The notes: a model not told the origin generated them from the letters alone. Positions 8,440 to 17,205 are shown, counted from the first letter of the stretch. The stretch: 64,000 nucleotides of DNA from Bradyrhizobium sp. AZCC 1693 (GCF_036924745.1 NZ_JAZHSD010000001.1:6633001-6697000); one strand, 5' to 3'. Numbers and translations are program-made.

Positions 8440-9495
8440 ATGAAGATACTGATTGCGACCGATGCGTGGCATCCGCAGGTGAACGGCGTCGTCCGCACGC
8501 TGACGTCGCTGGCGAAGAGCGCCACAGCGCTTGGCGCCGACATCGGCTTCCTCACCCCGGACGGATTTGCCTCGATGGCGTTGCCGACCTATCCGGGGTT
8601 ACGCATCGCGCTGCCGAACCGGTGCGAGATCGCGCGGCGGATCGGAGAGGCCGCGCCGGATGCCATCCACATCGCAACCGAGGGGCCGATCGGCTGGGCG
8701 GTGCGCGCCTATTGCCGCCGCCGCAAGCTTGCGTTTACCACGTCCTATACGACGCGCTTTCCCGAATATATCGCCGTCCGCACCGGGTTCCCCTCCAGCG
8801 TCGGCTATGCGGTGCTGCGGCACTTTCATGCCGCGTCTTCCACCGTCATGGTCGCAACCGATTCGCTGCGGCAGGAACTTTCCACGCGGGGTTTCCGCAA
8901 GCTCGGCTTCTGGACGCGCGGCGTCGATACCGAACTGTTCAACCCGCATGCGCCGGCGACGCTCGATCTGCCGCGGCCGATTTTCATGACCATGGGCCGC
9001 GTTGCGGTCGAAAAGAATCTCGAAGCGTTTCTGTCGCTGGACCTGCCGGGATCGAAAGTGGTCGTCGGCGACGGGCCGCAGAGGGCGCAACTCGCCAAAC
9101 AATACCCCGACGCGATTTTCCTCGGCGAGAAAAAGGGCGCGGACCTGACCGCGCATCTTGCGGCTGCCGACGTCTTCGTGTTTCCGAGCCTCACCGATAC
9201 GTTCGGCGTCGTGCAGCTCGAGGCGCTGGCCTGCGGCGCGCCGGTCGCGGCGTTCCCGGTCACCGGCCCGAAGGACGTCATCGCCGATCACCCGATCGGC
9301 GCGATCGATACCGATCTGCGCAGCGCGTCCTTGCGCGCGCTGACGATGTCGCGCGAGGCCTGCCGGAATTTTGCGCTTTCGCGTTCCTGGGAAAACAGCG
9401 CGCGGCAGTTCATCGGCAATCTGACCGCGCTGCAGCCGAGCCGCGCGCTGCGGCCGGTGCGCCGGGCGCCCGCTACAAGCGCTGTGCAGAGCTAA
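8440..9495 (+). CDS. Glycosyltransferase family 4 (GT-B fold)
   Basis: 351 residues. Cytosolic or membrane-associated retaining glycosyltransferase that transfers a sugar from a nucleotide donor to a lipid or glycan. The N-terminal Rossmann half starts MKILIATDAWHPQVNGVVRT. The C-terminal half has GRVAVEKNLEAFL, VVGDGPQ, and the donor-binding FVFPSLTDTFGVVQLEALAC, where the E-x7-E type motif is met by the Glu residues of this segment. The closest known type is the alpha-mannosyltransferase/MgtA-like branch, which often acts on membrane lipids. It is followed after 47 nt by a Pmt-like phospholipid methyltransferase, consistent with a lipid substrate. The acceptor is not known. Confidence 0.88.
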   Translation: MKILIATDAWHPQVNGVVRTLTSLAKSATALGADIGFLTPDGFASMALPTYPGLRIALPNRCEIARRIGEAAPDAIHIATEGPIGWAVRAYCRRRKLAFTTSYTTRFPEYIAVRTGFPSSVGYAVLRHFHAASSTVMVATDSLRQELSTRGFRKLGFWTRGVDTELFNPHAPATLDLPRPIFMTMGRVAVEKNLEAFLSLDLPGSKVVVGDGPQRAQLAKQYPDAIFLGEKKGADLTAHLAAADVFVFPSLTDTFGVVQLEALACGAPVAAFPVTGPKDVIADHPIGAIDTDLRSASLRALTMSREACRNFALSRSWENSARQFIGNLTALQPSRALRPVRRAPATSAVQS

Positions 9496-9542
9496 GACCA
9501 TCAAATCAGTCATACGCGTAAGACGAGAAGGCAGAACCAACC

Positions 9543-10232
9543 ATGGCAGACATCATCAAGCTTGACGGTAGCAGGACCCTGGACTTCGACCGCGAAACGG
9601 TCGAGCAGGCCTATGATCGCTGGGCGCCGGTTTACGACCTCGTGTTCGGGGGCGTGTTCAGCAAGGGCCGCAAGGCGGCGATCCAGGCGACCAACAAGAT
9701 CGGTGGCCGCGTGCTCGAGGTCGGCGTCGGTACCGGCATTTCGTTGCCGCTATACGCTCAGCATCTGCGCATCTTCGGCACCGATATTTCGGAAGCGATG
9801 CTGCAGAAGGCGAAGAAGCGCGTCGACGAACTCGGCCTGAAGAACGTCGAGGGCCTTGCGGTGATGGACGCCGAAAACCTCGAATTCACCGACAATTCGT
9901 TCGACGTGGTGATGGCGCAATATGTCGTCACCGCAGTGCCTAACCCGGAAAAGGCGCTCGACGAATTCGCCCGCGTGCTGCGGCCGGGCGGCGAACTCAT
10001 TATCCTGACCCGCGTCAGCGCCGATGCCGGCATGCGCCGCTTCATCGAGCAGCGGCTGCAGCCGGTGGTGCGTCCGCTCGGCTTCCGGACCGCTGAGTTC
10101 GCCTGGTCGCGCTACGCGCAATGGCTGGCGGGTGCGCGCGGCATCGAACTGGCGGAGCGCCGCCTGGTGCCGCCGCTCGGCCATTTCTCCCTAGTGCGTT
10201 TTCGTAAAGGCGACATCGCCGCGGCGGCCTGA
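9543..10232 (+). CDS. Phospholipid N-methyltransferase-like SAM methyltransferase
   Basis: 229 residues. Class I methyltransferase with AYDRWAPVYDLVFGGV near the N-terminus, motif I VLEVGVGTGISLPLY, then FGTDISEAML and a motif region FDVVMAQYVVTAVPNPEKALDE. This layout matches Rhodobacter-type phosphatidylethanolamine N-methyltransferases (PmtA/PmtX), which convert PE to mono-, di- or trimethyl-PE on the path to phosphatidylcholine. Bradyrhizobium is known to have several such enzymes with different steps, so the exact product is open. It probably shares a transcript with the upstream glycosyltransferase. The gap that follows contains the palindrome CATGTCGACATG at 10278-10289. Confidence 0.8.
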   Translation: MADIIKLDGSRTLDFDRETVEQAYDRWAPVYDLVFGGVFSKGRKAAIQATNKIGGRVLEVGVGTGISLPLYAQHLRIFGTDISEAMLQKAKKRVDELGLKNVEGLAVMDAENLEFTDNSFDVVMAQYVVTAVPNPEKALDEFARVLRPGGELIILTRVSADAGMRRFIEQRLQPVVRPLGFRTAEFAWSRYAQWLAGARGIELAERRLVPPLGHFSLVRFRKGDIAAAA

Positions 10233-10354
10233 CGCGAAGCGTTGCCGCCCGCGTCATCGCGTCCCTGCGAGCCGTTACATGTCGACATGATGATGTCACA
10301 TGCCGGACATCGAATCTCGATAAGCACAAACCCGAAAGAATTTGGGGGTAGAGA

Positions 10355-10972
10355 ATGATCAAGAACTTCCTGCAGGAACTGCGAACCCAGCGCTGGGATG
10401 ACCATCGCTATTATCACCACAGCCGCATCAACCAGTCGCTGCACTTCGTCAGCGCAGCGAGTTTCCTGTTCGCTTATGCGATGCTGTTCTTCGATCCCGT
10501 GGTGTCGGCGCTGGTCGGCTGGCTGGTGTCGATGACGACGCGGCAGGCCGGTCACTTCTTCTTCGAGCCGCGCGGCTACGACCACGTCAATCACGCGACC
10601 CATGAGCACAAGGAAGAGATCAAGGTCGGCTACAATTTGCAGCGCAAGGTCGTGCTGATGACGGTCTGGGCGCTGTCGCCGCTGGTCCTGTATCTCGACC
10701 CGACGCTGTTCGGCCTGTTCACGCCCTGGACCTCGACGGCGGACTTCATGCGCCAGGTGGCGAAGATCTGGCTGGCGGTCGGCATCGGCGGTCTGTTGTT
10801 CCGCACCGTCCACCTGTTCTTCATCCGCGACGTCGAGACTGGCCTCGTCTGGATGACCAAGATTCTCACCGACCCCTTCAGCGATCTCAAGCTGTACTAC
10901 AAGTCGCCGCTGTATCTGATGAAGGGCGAACTGATCGATCCCGGCCTCGAGAAGCACGTCAAGCCGGCTTGA
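10355..10972 (+). CDS. Membrane protein, possible Mpo1/DUF962-like dioxygenase
   Basis: 205 residues with three to four membrane helices (about 27-62, 101-118, 145-160). The N-terminal half has HHSRINQSLHFVS and then GHFFFEPRGYDH, followed by a His-rich segment HVNHATHEHK. Spacing of H-x4-N-x2-LH and GH-x2-FE resembles the Mpo1/DUF962 family, whose yeast member is an iron-dependent dioxygenase that shortens 2-hydroxy fatty acids. The assignment is an inference from these motifs; fatty-acid hydroxylase-like His clusters are an alternative. It lies 122 nt after the Pmt-like gene, which suits a lipid role. A palindromic repeat begins 18 nt after the stop. Confidence 0.55.
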   Translation: MIKNFLQELRTQRWDDHRYYHHSRINQSLHFVSAASFLFAYAMLFFDPVVSALVGWLVSMTTRQAGHFFFEPRGYDHVNHATHEHKEEIKVGYNLQRKVVLMTVWALSPLVLYLDPTLFGLFTPWTSTADFMRQVAKIWLAVGIGGLLFRTVHLFFIRDVETGLVWMTKILTDPFSDLKLYYKSPLYLMKGELIDPGLEKHVKPA

Positions 10973-10990
10973 GTGGCCGGAATGGTCGCC

Positions 10991-11112
10991 GTCATGCCCG
11001 GCCTAGTAACGGGCATCCACGTCTCTGGCACTGTCATTCCGGGATGGTCCGCAGGACCAGACCCGGAATCTCGAGATTCCGGGTTCGACGCTTCGCATCG
11101 CCCCGGAATGAC
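10991..11112. repeat. Two adjacent palindromic repeats
   Basis: 10991-11024 (GTCATGCCCGGCC...GGGCATCCACGTCT) is a diverged single arm of the repeat that bounds the GIY-YIG element at 60699. 11033-11112 (GTCATTCCGGG...CCCCGGAATGAC) is an 80-nt element with a palindromic core AACCCGGAATCTCGAGATTC; copies occur at 38284 and 62012. Confidence 0.85.
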
Positions 11113-11176
11113 GGTGGAACAGAGACAGGAATGTCCAGAATCAGGCTGGTCACGGAGGTGGAAAAAGGCAGCGCCC

Positions 11177-12841
11177 TCAGCGCTCAAACCTCTTGGCAAG
11201 CATCTCTTTCAGGATTTGCCGCTTGATGCTCTTGTTGGTCAGCGCGGCATCGTGCCACCACCAGCCGTCGCGCTTCATCTTTTCGGTTGCCGCGACAAAG
11301 CGATCGGCGACTTCGGTGAAGTCAGCGTCGGTGTAGTTGAGGCTGAAGATCAGCCGGCCGGTTCCGACCCAACTCAACGCCAGCCCCTCGGCGCGCAGAT
11401 AGTATTGGAGCATCCAGTTGTAGCGGGACGGCTCGGTATATTGCACCATCCAGATCGAAGAGAGATTGCTGACGCGGACGGGCAAATCGCTTGCGGCCAG
11501 CCGCTCGTTCAATGCGGCGGCGCGTCCGTTCCAGGTTTCATCGAGCCCCTGATAGACCGCATTGAAATTCGGACTGGCGAGGCGGCTGAGGAATTCATCC
11601 ATCGCCGTCATCACGTAGGGGTGCGAATTGAAGGTGCCGCGGGCGAAGCAGACGTCCGCGGGGCGGTCATCGCGAAAACGCCGCATCAGTTCCTTAGCGC
11701 CGCAGACGACGCCGACCGGAAGTCCGCCGGCGAGGCTCTTGCCGTAGGTAACCATGTCGGCGCGAACGCCGAAATATTCCTGGGCGCCTTTGGCGGCGAG
11801 GCGGAAGCCGACGAAGACTTCATCGAAGATCAGCACGATGCCGCGCTGGTTACAGACCTCGCGCAGCTTCTTCAGCCATTCGGTGTAGCCCGCGCGATCG
11901 AACGCGCCCTTGCGCGAACTGTCGACGAGGGCGGAATCGCCGGGCGCGTTGGCGTTCGGATGCAGCGCCTGCAGCGGATTGACCAGCACGCAGGCGATGT
12001 CGCGGCGTGTGCGCAGCACATGCAGCGTCCGCGCCGACATGTCGGCCAGCGTATAGGTCTCATGCGGCGAAACCGGATTTCCGACGCCCGGCTGCACGTC
12101 GCCCCACCAGCCGTGATAGGCGCCGGCGAAACGAACCAGATGCGTACGCTTGGTGTGATAGCGCGCCAGCCGCACCGCCTGCATGACGGCTTCGGTGCCG
12201 GACATGTGGAACGAGACTTCGTCAAAGCCGGAGATTTCGCACAGCCGCTGCACGTTGTCGGTAATGACGGGGTGATAGGGACCGAGCACGGGGCCGAGCG
12301 CATGGGCGCGCTTTTCGGCTTCCGTGATGCACTCCTTGTAGAAGTCGTTGCCAAAGATGTTGACGCCGTAGGAGCCGGTCAGGTCGTAGAACACATTGCC
12401 GTCGACATCGGTGACGGTGACGCCGGCGGAGGACTGCATGAAGGCGCCGGTGCCGAGATTTTCCCGGACCAGCCGGCTGTACTGGAACGGCACCCGGTAG
12501 CTTTCGGTGAACTGCAGGTCCGAGATGTGCCCGGCCGCCTCAGTCGTCATCTGCCGGCCCTTGGCGTAGCGCTCCTGATAGAGGCGGGCGAGGCGGAAGA
12601 AGGCGTCCTGGCGCTGCATGGCGACGTTGCCGGGCGCGCCGTCGGAGCAGAAGAAGCCGTCGATATCGAACTCGTAGTGCGGCAGCAGCCGCGCGACCAT
12701 TTTGGACATTTTGGAATGTCCGGCCAGCGAACGGTGCTTGGCGCGCGACAGCGCCAGCCGCGCCTGCAATTTGGGGAAGACTGCCGCGGCACTCACGACC
12801 GCAGCGGCGGACAGCGAAAGAATCGGAAGGGACGAATCCAT
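11177..12841 (-). CDS. Class-III aminotransferase, glutamate-1-semialdehyde aminomutase-like
   Basis: 554 residues, PLP-dependent. Residues 1-40 include a hydrophobic stretch (LPILSLSAAAVVSAAAVF) that may anchor the enzyme to the membrane. The fold-type I domain begins near 120 (VTVTDVDGNVFYDLTGSYGV) and has HMSGTEAVMQAVRLAR for PLP phosphate binding, LIFDEVFVGFR for the PLP-N1 Asp, and VTYGKSLAGGLPVGV with the Schiff-base Lys. The long N-terminal extension (about 100 residues) is not part of hemL. The substrate is unknown. Its divergent neighbour, a phosphatidylserine decarboxylase, suggests a role in lipid head-group or amino-lipid metabolism. The start codon overlaps that of the neighbour (see psd); an internal start is possible, since the ribosome site here is weak. 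Confidence 0.8.
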   Translation of the reverse strand: MDSSLPILSLSAAAVVSAAAVFPKLQARLALSRAKHRSLAGHSKMSKMVARLLPHYEFDIDGFFCSDGAPGNVAMQRQDAFFRLARLYQERYAKGRQMTTEAAGHISDLQFTESYRVPFQYSRLVRENLGTGAFMQSSAGVTVTDVDGNVFYDLTGSYGVNIFGNDFYKECITEAEKRAHALGPVLGPYHPVITDNVQRLCEISGFDEVSFHMSGTEAVMQAVRLARYHTKRTHLVRFAGAYHGWWGDVQPGVGNPVSPHETYTLADMSARTLHVLRTRRDIACVLVNPLQALHPNANAPGDSALVDSSRKGAFDRAGYTEWLKKLREVCNQRGIVLIFDEVFVGFRLAAKGAQEYFGVRADMVTYGKSLAGGLPVGVVCGAKELMRRFRDDRPADVCFARGTFNSHPYVMTAMDEFLSRLASPNFNAVYQGLDETWNGRAAALNERLAASDLPVRVSNLSSIWMVQYTEPSRYNWMLQYYLRAEGLALSWVGTGRLIFSLNYTDADFTEVADRFVAATEKMKRDGWWWHDAALTNKSIKRQILKEMLAKRFER

Positions 12842-13739
12842 GCCTGAAGCGCTAGCCAATCCTGCTGACAGATTGATGACAATGAGGGGCCTGATCGCCC
12901 GCTTTACCCAGCAGGAGGACCTCAACTTCCTGCTGACCAACCGGATTCCGCGGGCGGCGCTGACGCGCTTCATGGGCTGGTTCAGCAAGATCGAGAACCC
13001 GTTCGTGCGTGATGCTTCGATCGCCTGCTGGCGGCTGTTTTCCGATCTCGATCTGTCGGAAGCCAGCAAGACCGAATTCAGAAGCCTGCACGATTGTTTT
13101 ACCCGCGAGCTGCGGCCCGGCCTGCGTCCGGCCGATCCCGATCCCGCCATCGTGGTCAGCCCCTCCGACGGCATCATCGGCGCCTTCGGCAGAATCGCGG
13201 ATACCGAACTGTTCCAGATCAAGGGCGCGCCTTATTCGCTGCTCGACCTGCTCGGCGATCCCGCGCTGGTCGAGAGCCACCGCAACGGCCGCTTCCTCAC
13301 TTTGCGGCTGACGTCGAGCATGTATCACCGCTTTCATGCGCCGCATGATGCCGCGATCGAGAAGGTGACGTTCATGCATGGCGACGTCTGGAACGTCAAT
13401 CCGATCGCGCTGAAGCGGGTCGAGCGCCTGTTCTGCAAGAACGAGCGCGCGGTGCTCGAGATGCGCCTGCCATCGGGCGAAGCGCTGACGCTGGTGCCGG
13501 TCGCGGCCATTCTGGTGGCCAGCATCCGGCTGCATTTCCTCGATGTGACGCTCAACGCGCAGAGCAGGGGGCCGGCGGTGTTTCCCTGCGATGCGAAAGT
13601 CAGCAAGGGCGACGAACTCGGATGGTTCGAGCACGGCTCGACCATCATCGTGCTGGCGCCGGATCATTTCGAATTCGCTGACCATGTCGCGGAGGGAGCC
13701 CGCATCCGCGCAGGCGAGCCGCTGTTGCGAAAACCGTAG
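12840..13739 (+). CDS. psd: Phosphatidylserine decarboxylase
   Basis: 299-residue proenzyme that decarboxylates phosphatidylserine to phosphatidylethanolamine at the membrane. It has the active-site Asp motif VSPSDGIIG (Asp about 110), the His motif YHRFHAPHDA (about 162-171) and the self-cleavage site EHGSTIIVLAP (about 264-274), where Gly-Ser cleavage yields the pyruvoyl group. Length and N-terminus fit the larger PSD class rather than the roughly 230-residue rhizobial form, so a second psd may exist elsewhere in the genome. GGAAGGGA lies 7 nt before ATG 12840. That ATG shares two bases with the start codon of the divergent aminotransferase. Confidence 0.9.
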   Translation: MPEALANPADRLMTMRGLIARFTQQEDLNFLLTNRIPRAALTRFMGWFSKIENPFVRDASIACWRLFSDLDLSEASKTEFRSLHDCFTRELRPGLRPADPDPAIVVSPSDGIIGAFGRIADTELFQIKGAPYSLLDLLGDPALVESHRNGRFLTLRLTSSMYHRFHAPHDAAIEKVTFMHGDVWNVNPIALKRVERLFCKNERAVLEMRLPSGEALTLVPVAAILVASIRLHFLDVTLNAQSRGPAVFPCDAKVSKGDELGWFEHGSTIIVLAPDHFEFADHVAEGARIRAGEPLLRKP

Positions 13740-13812
13740 TTCCCGATCTCGATCTTGCGGCCGCTTGCCGCTATATGGTCGCGAGATTCGAAATCGGGAA
13801 ACGGGAAGAGAG

Positions 13813-14328
13813 ATGGCGCGAACGCCCGTTCTGGCGGCGGGAGGCATTGTGCTGCGGCAGGCGGAGTCGCCGCTGGTCGCGGTGGTGCGCTTACGCAAGG
13901 GCAATGAATGGTGCCTGCCCAAGGGCAAGCTCGATCATGGCGAGACGCCGCGCACCGCCGCCGAACGTGAGGTGATGGAAGAAACCGGGCACGACGTCTC
14001 CGTGCACGAATTTCTGGGCACGCTGGTCTATGAGACACGCGGTGGCCCCAAGGTCGTGCATTACTGGCGCATGGAGGCGGGCGGCACGCCGGTGCGGGAA
14101 TTGATGCGCGACGTGAAGGCGGTGGACTGGCTGCCGCTGGGGGAGGCCGTCGAGCGGCTGTCGCGCGGCTATGAGCGCGCGTTCCTGGAGAACGTTGGAC
14201 CGATCGCGCTGGCCGCGGCGAGCGGTGTCGAAGGCGTGGCATTGCCGGACGTGGCGCAGCCTGCGTTGCGCGAGCACAAGACGGACCGCGTGGGCTTTCT
14301 TCGAAACTTGCTCAGGCTCTTTCGCTAG
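13813..14328 (+). CDS. Nudix hydrolase
   Basis: 171 residues. The Nudix box is complete: GKLDHGETPRTAAEREVMEE at residues 38-57 followed by TG, with Arg52, Glu53, Glu56 and Glu57 for the metal. Such enzymes cleave nucleoside diphosphate-linked compounds or polyphosphates. VVRLRKGNEWCLPKGKL resembles diadenosine/diphosphoinositol polyphosphate hydrolases and MutT-like proteins with an unknown C-terminal extension of about 40 residues. GGGAAGAG precedes the ATG. It lies 73 nt downstream of psd on the same strand and may be co-transcribed. The substrate cannot be read from sequence. Confidence 0.9.
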   Translation: MARTPVLAAGGIVLRQAESPLVAVVRLRKGNEWCLPKGKLDHGETPRTAAEREVMEETGHDVSVHEFLGTLVYETRGGPKVVHYWRMEAGGTPVRELMRDVKAVDWLPLGEAVERLSRGYERAFLENVGPIALAAASGVEGVALPDVAQPALREHKTDRVGFLRNLLRLFR

Positions 14329-14379
14329 CTCGTGTCCCGATGCAGCGCGCAAGCGATGCGTCGCAGAACCGGGGCACGA

Positions 14380-15756
14380 CTATCGCAATTCCTTTGGCGG
14401 CGGCTTGCCGCGTTGCGGTGCGGGCGCAGGCCGCCTCGGCGCGGCGGGCAATCCCGGACGCTGCAGGGCGGGCGCTCCCTGAACGGCGGGCGGCCGGTGC
14501 AGTCCGGGCACGCCGAACCTGTTCGGCAGTCCTGGCCGTGCCGGCGGCGCGGCGGGCTGCGCCGGCACATTGGGCTGTTGCGGTTGGCCTGCGCGTGGCG
14601 GCAGTCCGGGCTGTGCCGGCAAGCCGGGGCGTGACGGTTGTGCGGTCCGCGGCGGCACGCCGGTTTGGCTGGGCGAGCCCGGCTGCTGCTGTCCCTGGCG
14701 GTTCGGCACAGTCGGCAGTGGCGGCTGACCGGGTTGCCCCGGCAGACCGTTCTGCCGCGGCTGACCCGGACGGTTCAACTGACCAGGCTGCTGTTGTCCG
14801 GGCCTGTTCTGTCCGGGCAAACCATTTGGCCGCTGCTGGCCAGGCTGAAGCTGCCGGATCGGCCGGTTCGGATTGACGAAGCCAGGATTGGCGCGGCGGA
14901 ATTCGCGCTGCTGGAACACGACCTGCCGGCCGACATTCTGCGTCGAGTGAAGCTGGCGCACAAAGCCCTGGTCGCGCAGCATCACCTGTTGCGGGATCAC
15001 CAGCGGCACCGCGGCGAAGCGCGCGCCGCCGGCGCCCGGACGGATCGTGAAGCCGCTCGCGCCTTGCGTCAGAAAGCCGAGCCTCGCTCCGGCGCGATCG
15101 TTGACCTCGATGCGGCCGACGCGCCCGTCGGCGTCGGGATAAAGCTTGACCGCGACGTTGTTCGGATTGTTGGCGGCGGCGCCTTCGGGCACCTCGACGA
15201 GACCGGTGGTGCCGCGAATGCCGAGCGTCGCCGTCGGCGTCGTGATCTTCATGTCGCCGGTTTTTGCCACCGAGGCGGCGACGAACGCGGCGGTGCCCTT
15301 GGCGACGTCGAAGATCGCCGCGTTGCTCTTGCCGCCATCCTCATAGACGTAATTGTCGATGGTGATCTTCGTGTTGGCCTTGAGATTGAAGGTGGTGTTG
15401 TCGATGAAGGTGATGCCGAGCGCGGCATTAGCTCCGGTCTGCACGATGTCGTTGAGATAGATGTCGTCCTTGACCTTGAGCGGCGTGGTCTTGTCGTCGC
15501 GGATCACGCTGGCGCTGCCGGTCACGGTTGCGACGTTGCCGATCGGCTCCTCCGGCGCCTGCGCATCCGCAGCGGGCGTAGTCGCGTCGGGCGTGGCGGG
15601 ATCGGGTGCGGCCGTCGCCGGTGCGGCGGGCTGCGAAGGGTCGGGCTGTGCCTGCGCCAATTGAGTCGGGTCGGACGGAGCCGCGGAAGCATTGGTCATG
15701 CCGATCGACGCGCTGCAGGCCAACAGCAGTAGCGCGAAGGAAAGCTGGCGCGACAT
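14380..15756 (-). CDS. FecR domain protein with Pro/Gln-rich tail
   Basis: 458 residues, exported (signal peptide about 1-26). A Pro/Ala/Asp linker leads to a FecR domain (about 75-190): GNVATVTGSASVIRDDKTTP, LNDIVQTGANAALGITFIDN and TPTATLGIRGTTGLVEVP. These are the usual marks of FecR proteins. Classical FecR passes a TonB-receptor signal to an ECF sigma factor, but no fecI or receptor is adjacent, so this is probably one of the periplasmic FecR-fold proteins of unknown use. The last 180 residues are a Pro/Gln/Gly/Arg low-complexity tail. ATG 15756 has GGAAA upstream. Confidence 0.88.
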   Translation of the reverse strand: MSRQLSFALLLLACSASIGMTNASAAPSDPTQLAQAQPDPSQPAAPATAAPDPATPDATTPAADAQAPEEPIGNVATVTGSASVIRDDKTTPLKVKDDIYLNDIVQTGANAALGITFIDNTTFNLKANTKITIDNYVYEDGGKSNAAIFDVAKGTAAFVAASVAKTGDMKITTPTATLGIRGTTGLVEVPEGAAANNPNNVAVKLYPDADGRVGRIEVNDRAGARLGFLTQGASGFTIRPGAGGARFAAVPLVIPQQVMLRDQGFVRQLHSTQNVGRQVVFQQREFRRANPGFVNPNRPIRQLQPGQQRPNGLPGQNRPGQQQPGQLNRPGQPRQNGLPGQPGQPPLPTVPNRQGQQQPGSPSQTGVPPRTAQPSRPGLPAQPGLPPRAGQPQQPNVPAQPAAPPARPGLPNRFGVPGLHRPPAVQGAPALQRPGLPAAPRRPAPAPQRGKPPPKELR

Positions 15757-15924
15757 CGGGGATTTCCGTTCACGGGGGAAGGCAGAAGGCGGGGCCGTGA
15801 TTTCAGCGCCGTCAGCCTGAATGTGGGATGAACACCGCACTTGTCGTCACGGGAGGCCAAAACGGGCAAGCGCCACGTCCGGGATGTCAGGACATGGCGC
15901 TGTGACCTTAATAAGGAAAAATGC

Positions 15925-16204
15925 TCAGCCGCGCTTGTGCGGGGTCAGGTTGAGCGGCTTGGAGGGCTTTGCCGCGGGCGCGTAGTTCACCGGCGTGGCG
16001 GCCGGCGGCACGTAATGAAAGACCGCCTTGCAGTCGTCGCTGAGCTGCGCGCGCTTCTGGACCATGCAGGCGGTAACGCGCTCGACATGAGCAAAGCCGC
16101 ATCGCATCGCCGGTGCACATCTGCTCCTGCTCCTGCGAATAGGCTTGAGCTGCCGTACCCAGCGCGCCTAGCGCAAATGTGTTTCGTCGCAGGGAGATTT
16201 GTTT
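15925..16204 (-). pseudogene. Small secreted Cys-containing protein, frameshifted
   Basis: Two frames together make one protein. The first gives a signal-peptide-like end (LGALGTAAQAYSQEQEQ) and MCTGDAMRLCS. After about 16085-16092 the second frame continues VERVTACMVQKRAQLSDDCK and a Pro/Lys-rich end. The expected stretch between the LCS and VERV (a few residues joining two Cys motifs) is missing, consistent with a deletion of about a dozen bases that also shifts the frame. The second frame alone gives a 60-codon ORF without a signal peptide. The 5' end is uncertain because no good start is seen in the first frame near the signal peptide. The family function is unknown to me. Confidence 0.55.
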
Positions 16205-16450
16205 CGCGGGAGCGCGGTCCTCCGCATGGCTGCCGGTCGAGCCCGTTTCCACTACTCCGCAACCTCGTTCAAGGTTGGCAATGTCCCTTCGGCACAGATC
16301 GGCTATAATCTGATTCTGGCGCGGCCCATGCCTCCCCCCTCCGTCGGGAAAGCATCATTCATGCGGGGCCATTGCGATCATCGAACCAACTGTTCGAGCA
16401 CCAAGCATAAGGAGGGGTTGTGATCATTGCTCGCAATAGGAGGTTCTTCG

Positions 16451-17164
16451 ATGAAGCTGTCTGCGCCCCTTTATCACTTGAAGCGTAAGGCCAAACTTCT
16501 ATCCCGTGCAGAAAATATCCCGCTGCACGAGGCGCTCGACCGCGTTGCCAGGCAAGAGGGTTTTGGCGGCTGGAGTTTGCTCGCGGCCAAAGCGACCGCA
16601 ACCGCGCCCGCTGAAAAACTGTTTGCGCGGCTGGCGCCCGGCGACCTGGTGCTGGTGGGGGCGCGCCCGGGCCAGGGCAAAACCCTGATGAGCCTCGAAC
16701 TTGCCGTGCAAGCCATGAAGTCCGGCAGTCGAGGCGTGTTCTTCACGCTGGAGTACACCGAAAAGGACATGCTGGATCGTTTCCGCGCCATCGGCGTGGC
16801 GCGGGAGGATTTTGCCGGCCTGTTTGAATTCGACAGCTCCGACGAGATGAGTTCGGATTACATCGTCAAGCGGCTGGCCACCGCGCCTCGCGGCACCCTG
16901 GTGGTCGTGGACTATCTGCAACTGCTCGACCAGAAGCGTGAGAATCCGGAATTGATGGTTCAGGTTCGCACCCTGCAGTCGTTCGCCCGCGATCGCGGGC
17001 TGATCTTCGTCTTCATCTCCCAGATCGATCGCTCATATGATCCGTTGAAGAAACCATGCCCCGACCTGGAAGATGTCAGATTGCCGAATCCGCTGGATCT
17101 GAGCCTCTTCACCAAGACATGTTTCCTGAACAACGGCGAGGTTCAGTTCCGCGCGGCAAGCTAG
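16451..17164 (+). CDS. DnaB/RecA-like ATPase, stand-alone
   Basis: 237 residues. After an N-terminal segment of about 45 residues (a short helix-turn pair, KLLSRAENIPLHEALDRVAR), a RecA-fold ATPase similar to the C-terminal domain of replicative DnaB follows. It has Walker A GARPGQGKT (about 76-84), FFTLEYTEKDMLDRF, and Walker B LVVVDYLQLLDQ (about 148-159). The DnaB N-terminal collar domain is absent and no phage or plasmid replication genes are nearby, so a replicative role is unlikely. AGGAGG lies 7 nt before the ATG. Function unknown. Confidence 0.8.
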   Translation: MKLSAPLYHLKRKAKLLSRAENIPLHEALDRVARQEGFGGWSLLAAKATATAPAEKLFARLAPGDLVLVGARPGQGKTLMSLELAVQAMKSGSRGVFFTLEYTEKDMLDRFRAIGVAREDFAGLFEFDSSDEMSSDYIVKRLATAPRGTLVVVDYLQLLDQKRENPELMVQVRTLQSFARDRGLIFVFISQIDRSYDPLKKPCPDLEDVRLPNPLDLSLFTKTCFLNNGEVQFRAAS

Positions 17165-17205
17165 GACAGCGCCAACCGGCGCCATTTAGCGATGTGCATA
17201 AAAGA

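Noticed and set aside
10973..12847. 624-residue plus-strand open frame
   Set aside because: Starts in a palindromic repeat and runs antisense to the aminotransferase; no domain-like content.
11177..13222. 681-residue version of the aminotransferase
   Set aside because: The extra N-terminus would lie antisense to psd and has no family similarity that I can see; ATG 12841 or an internal start is more likely.
16451..17164. Prophage or plasmid replication module around the DnaB-like gene
   Set aside because: Neighbours are ordinary chromosomal envelope genes; no integrase, capsid or initiator gene is present.
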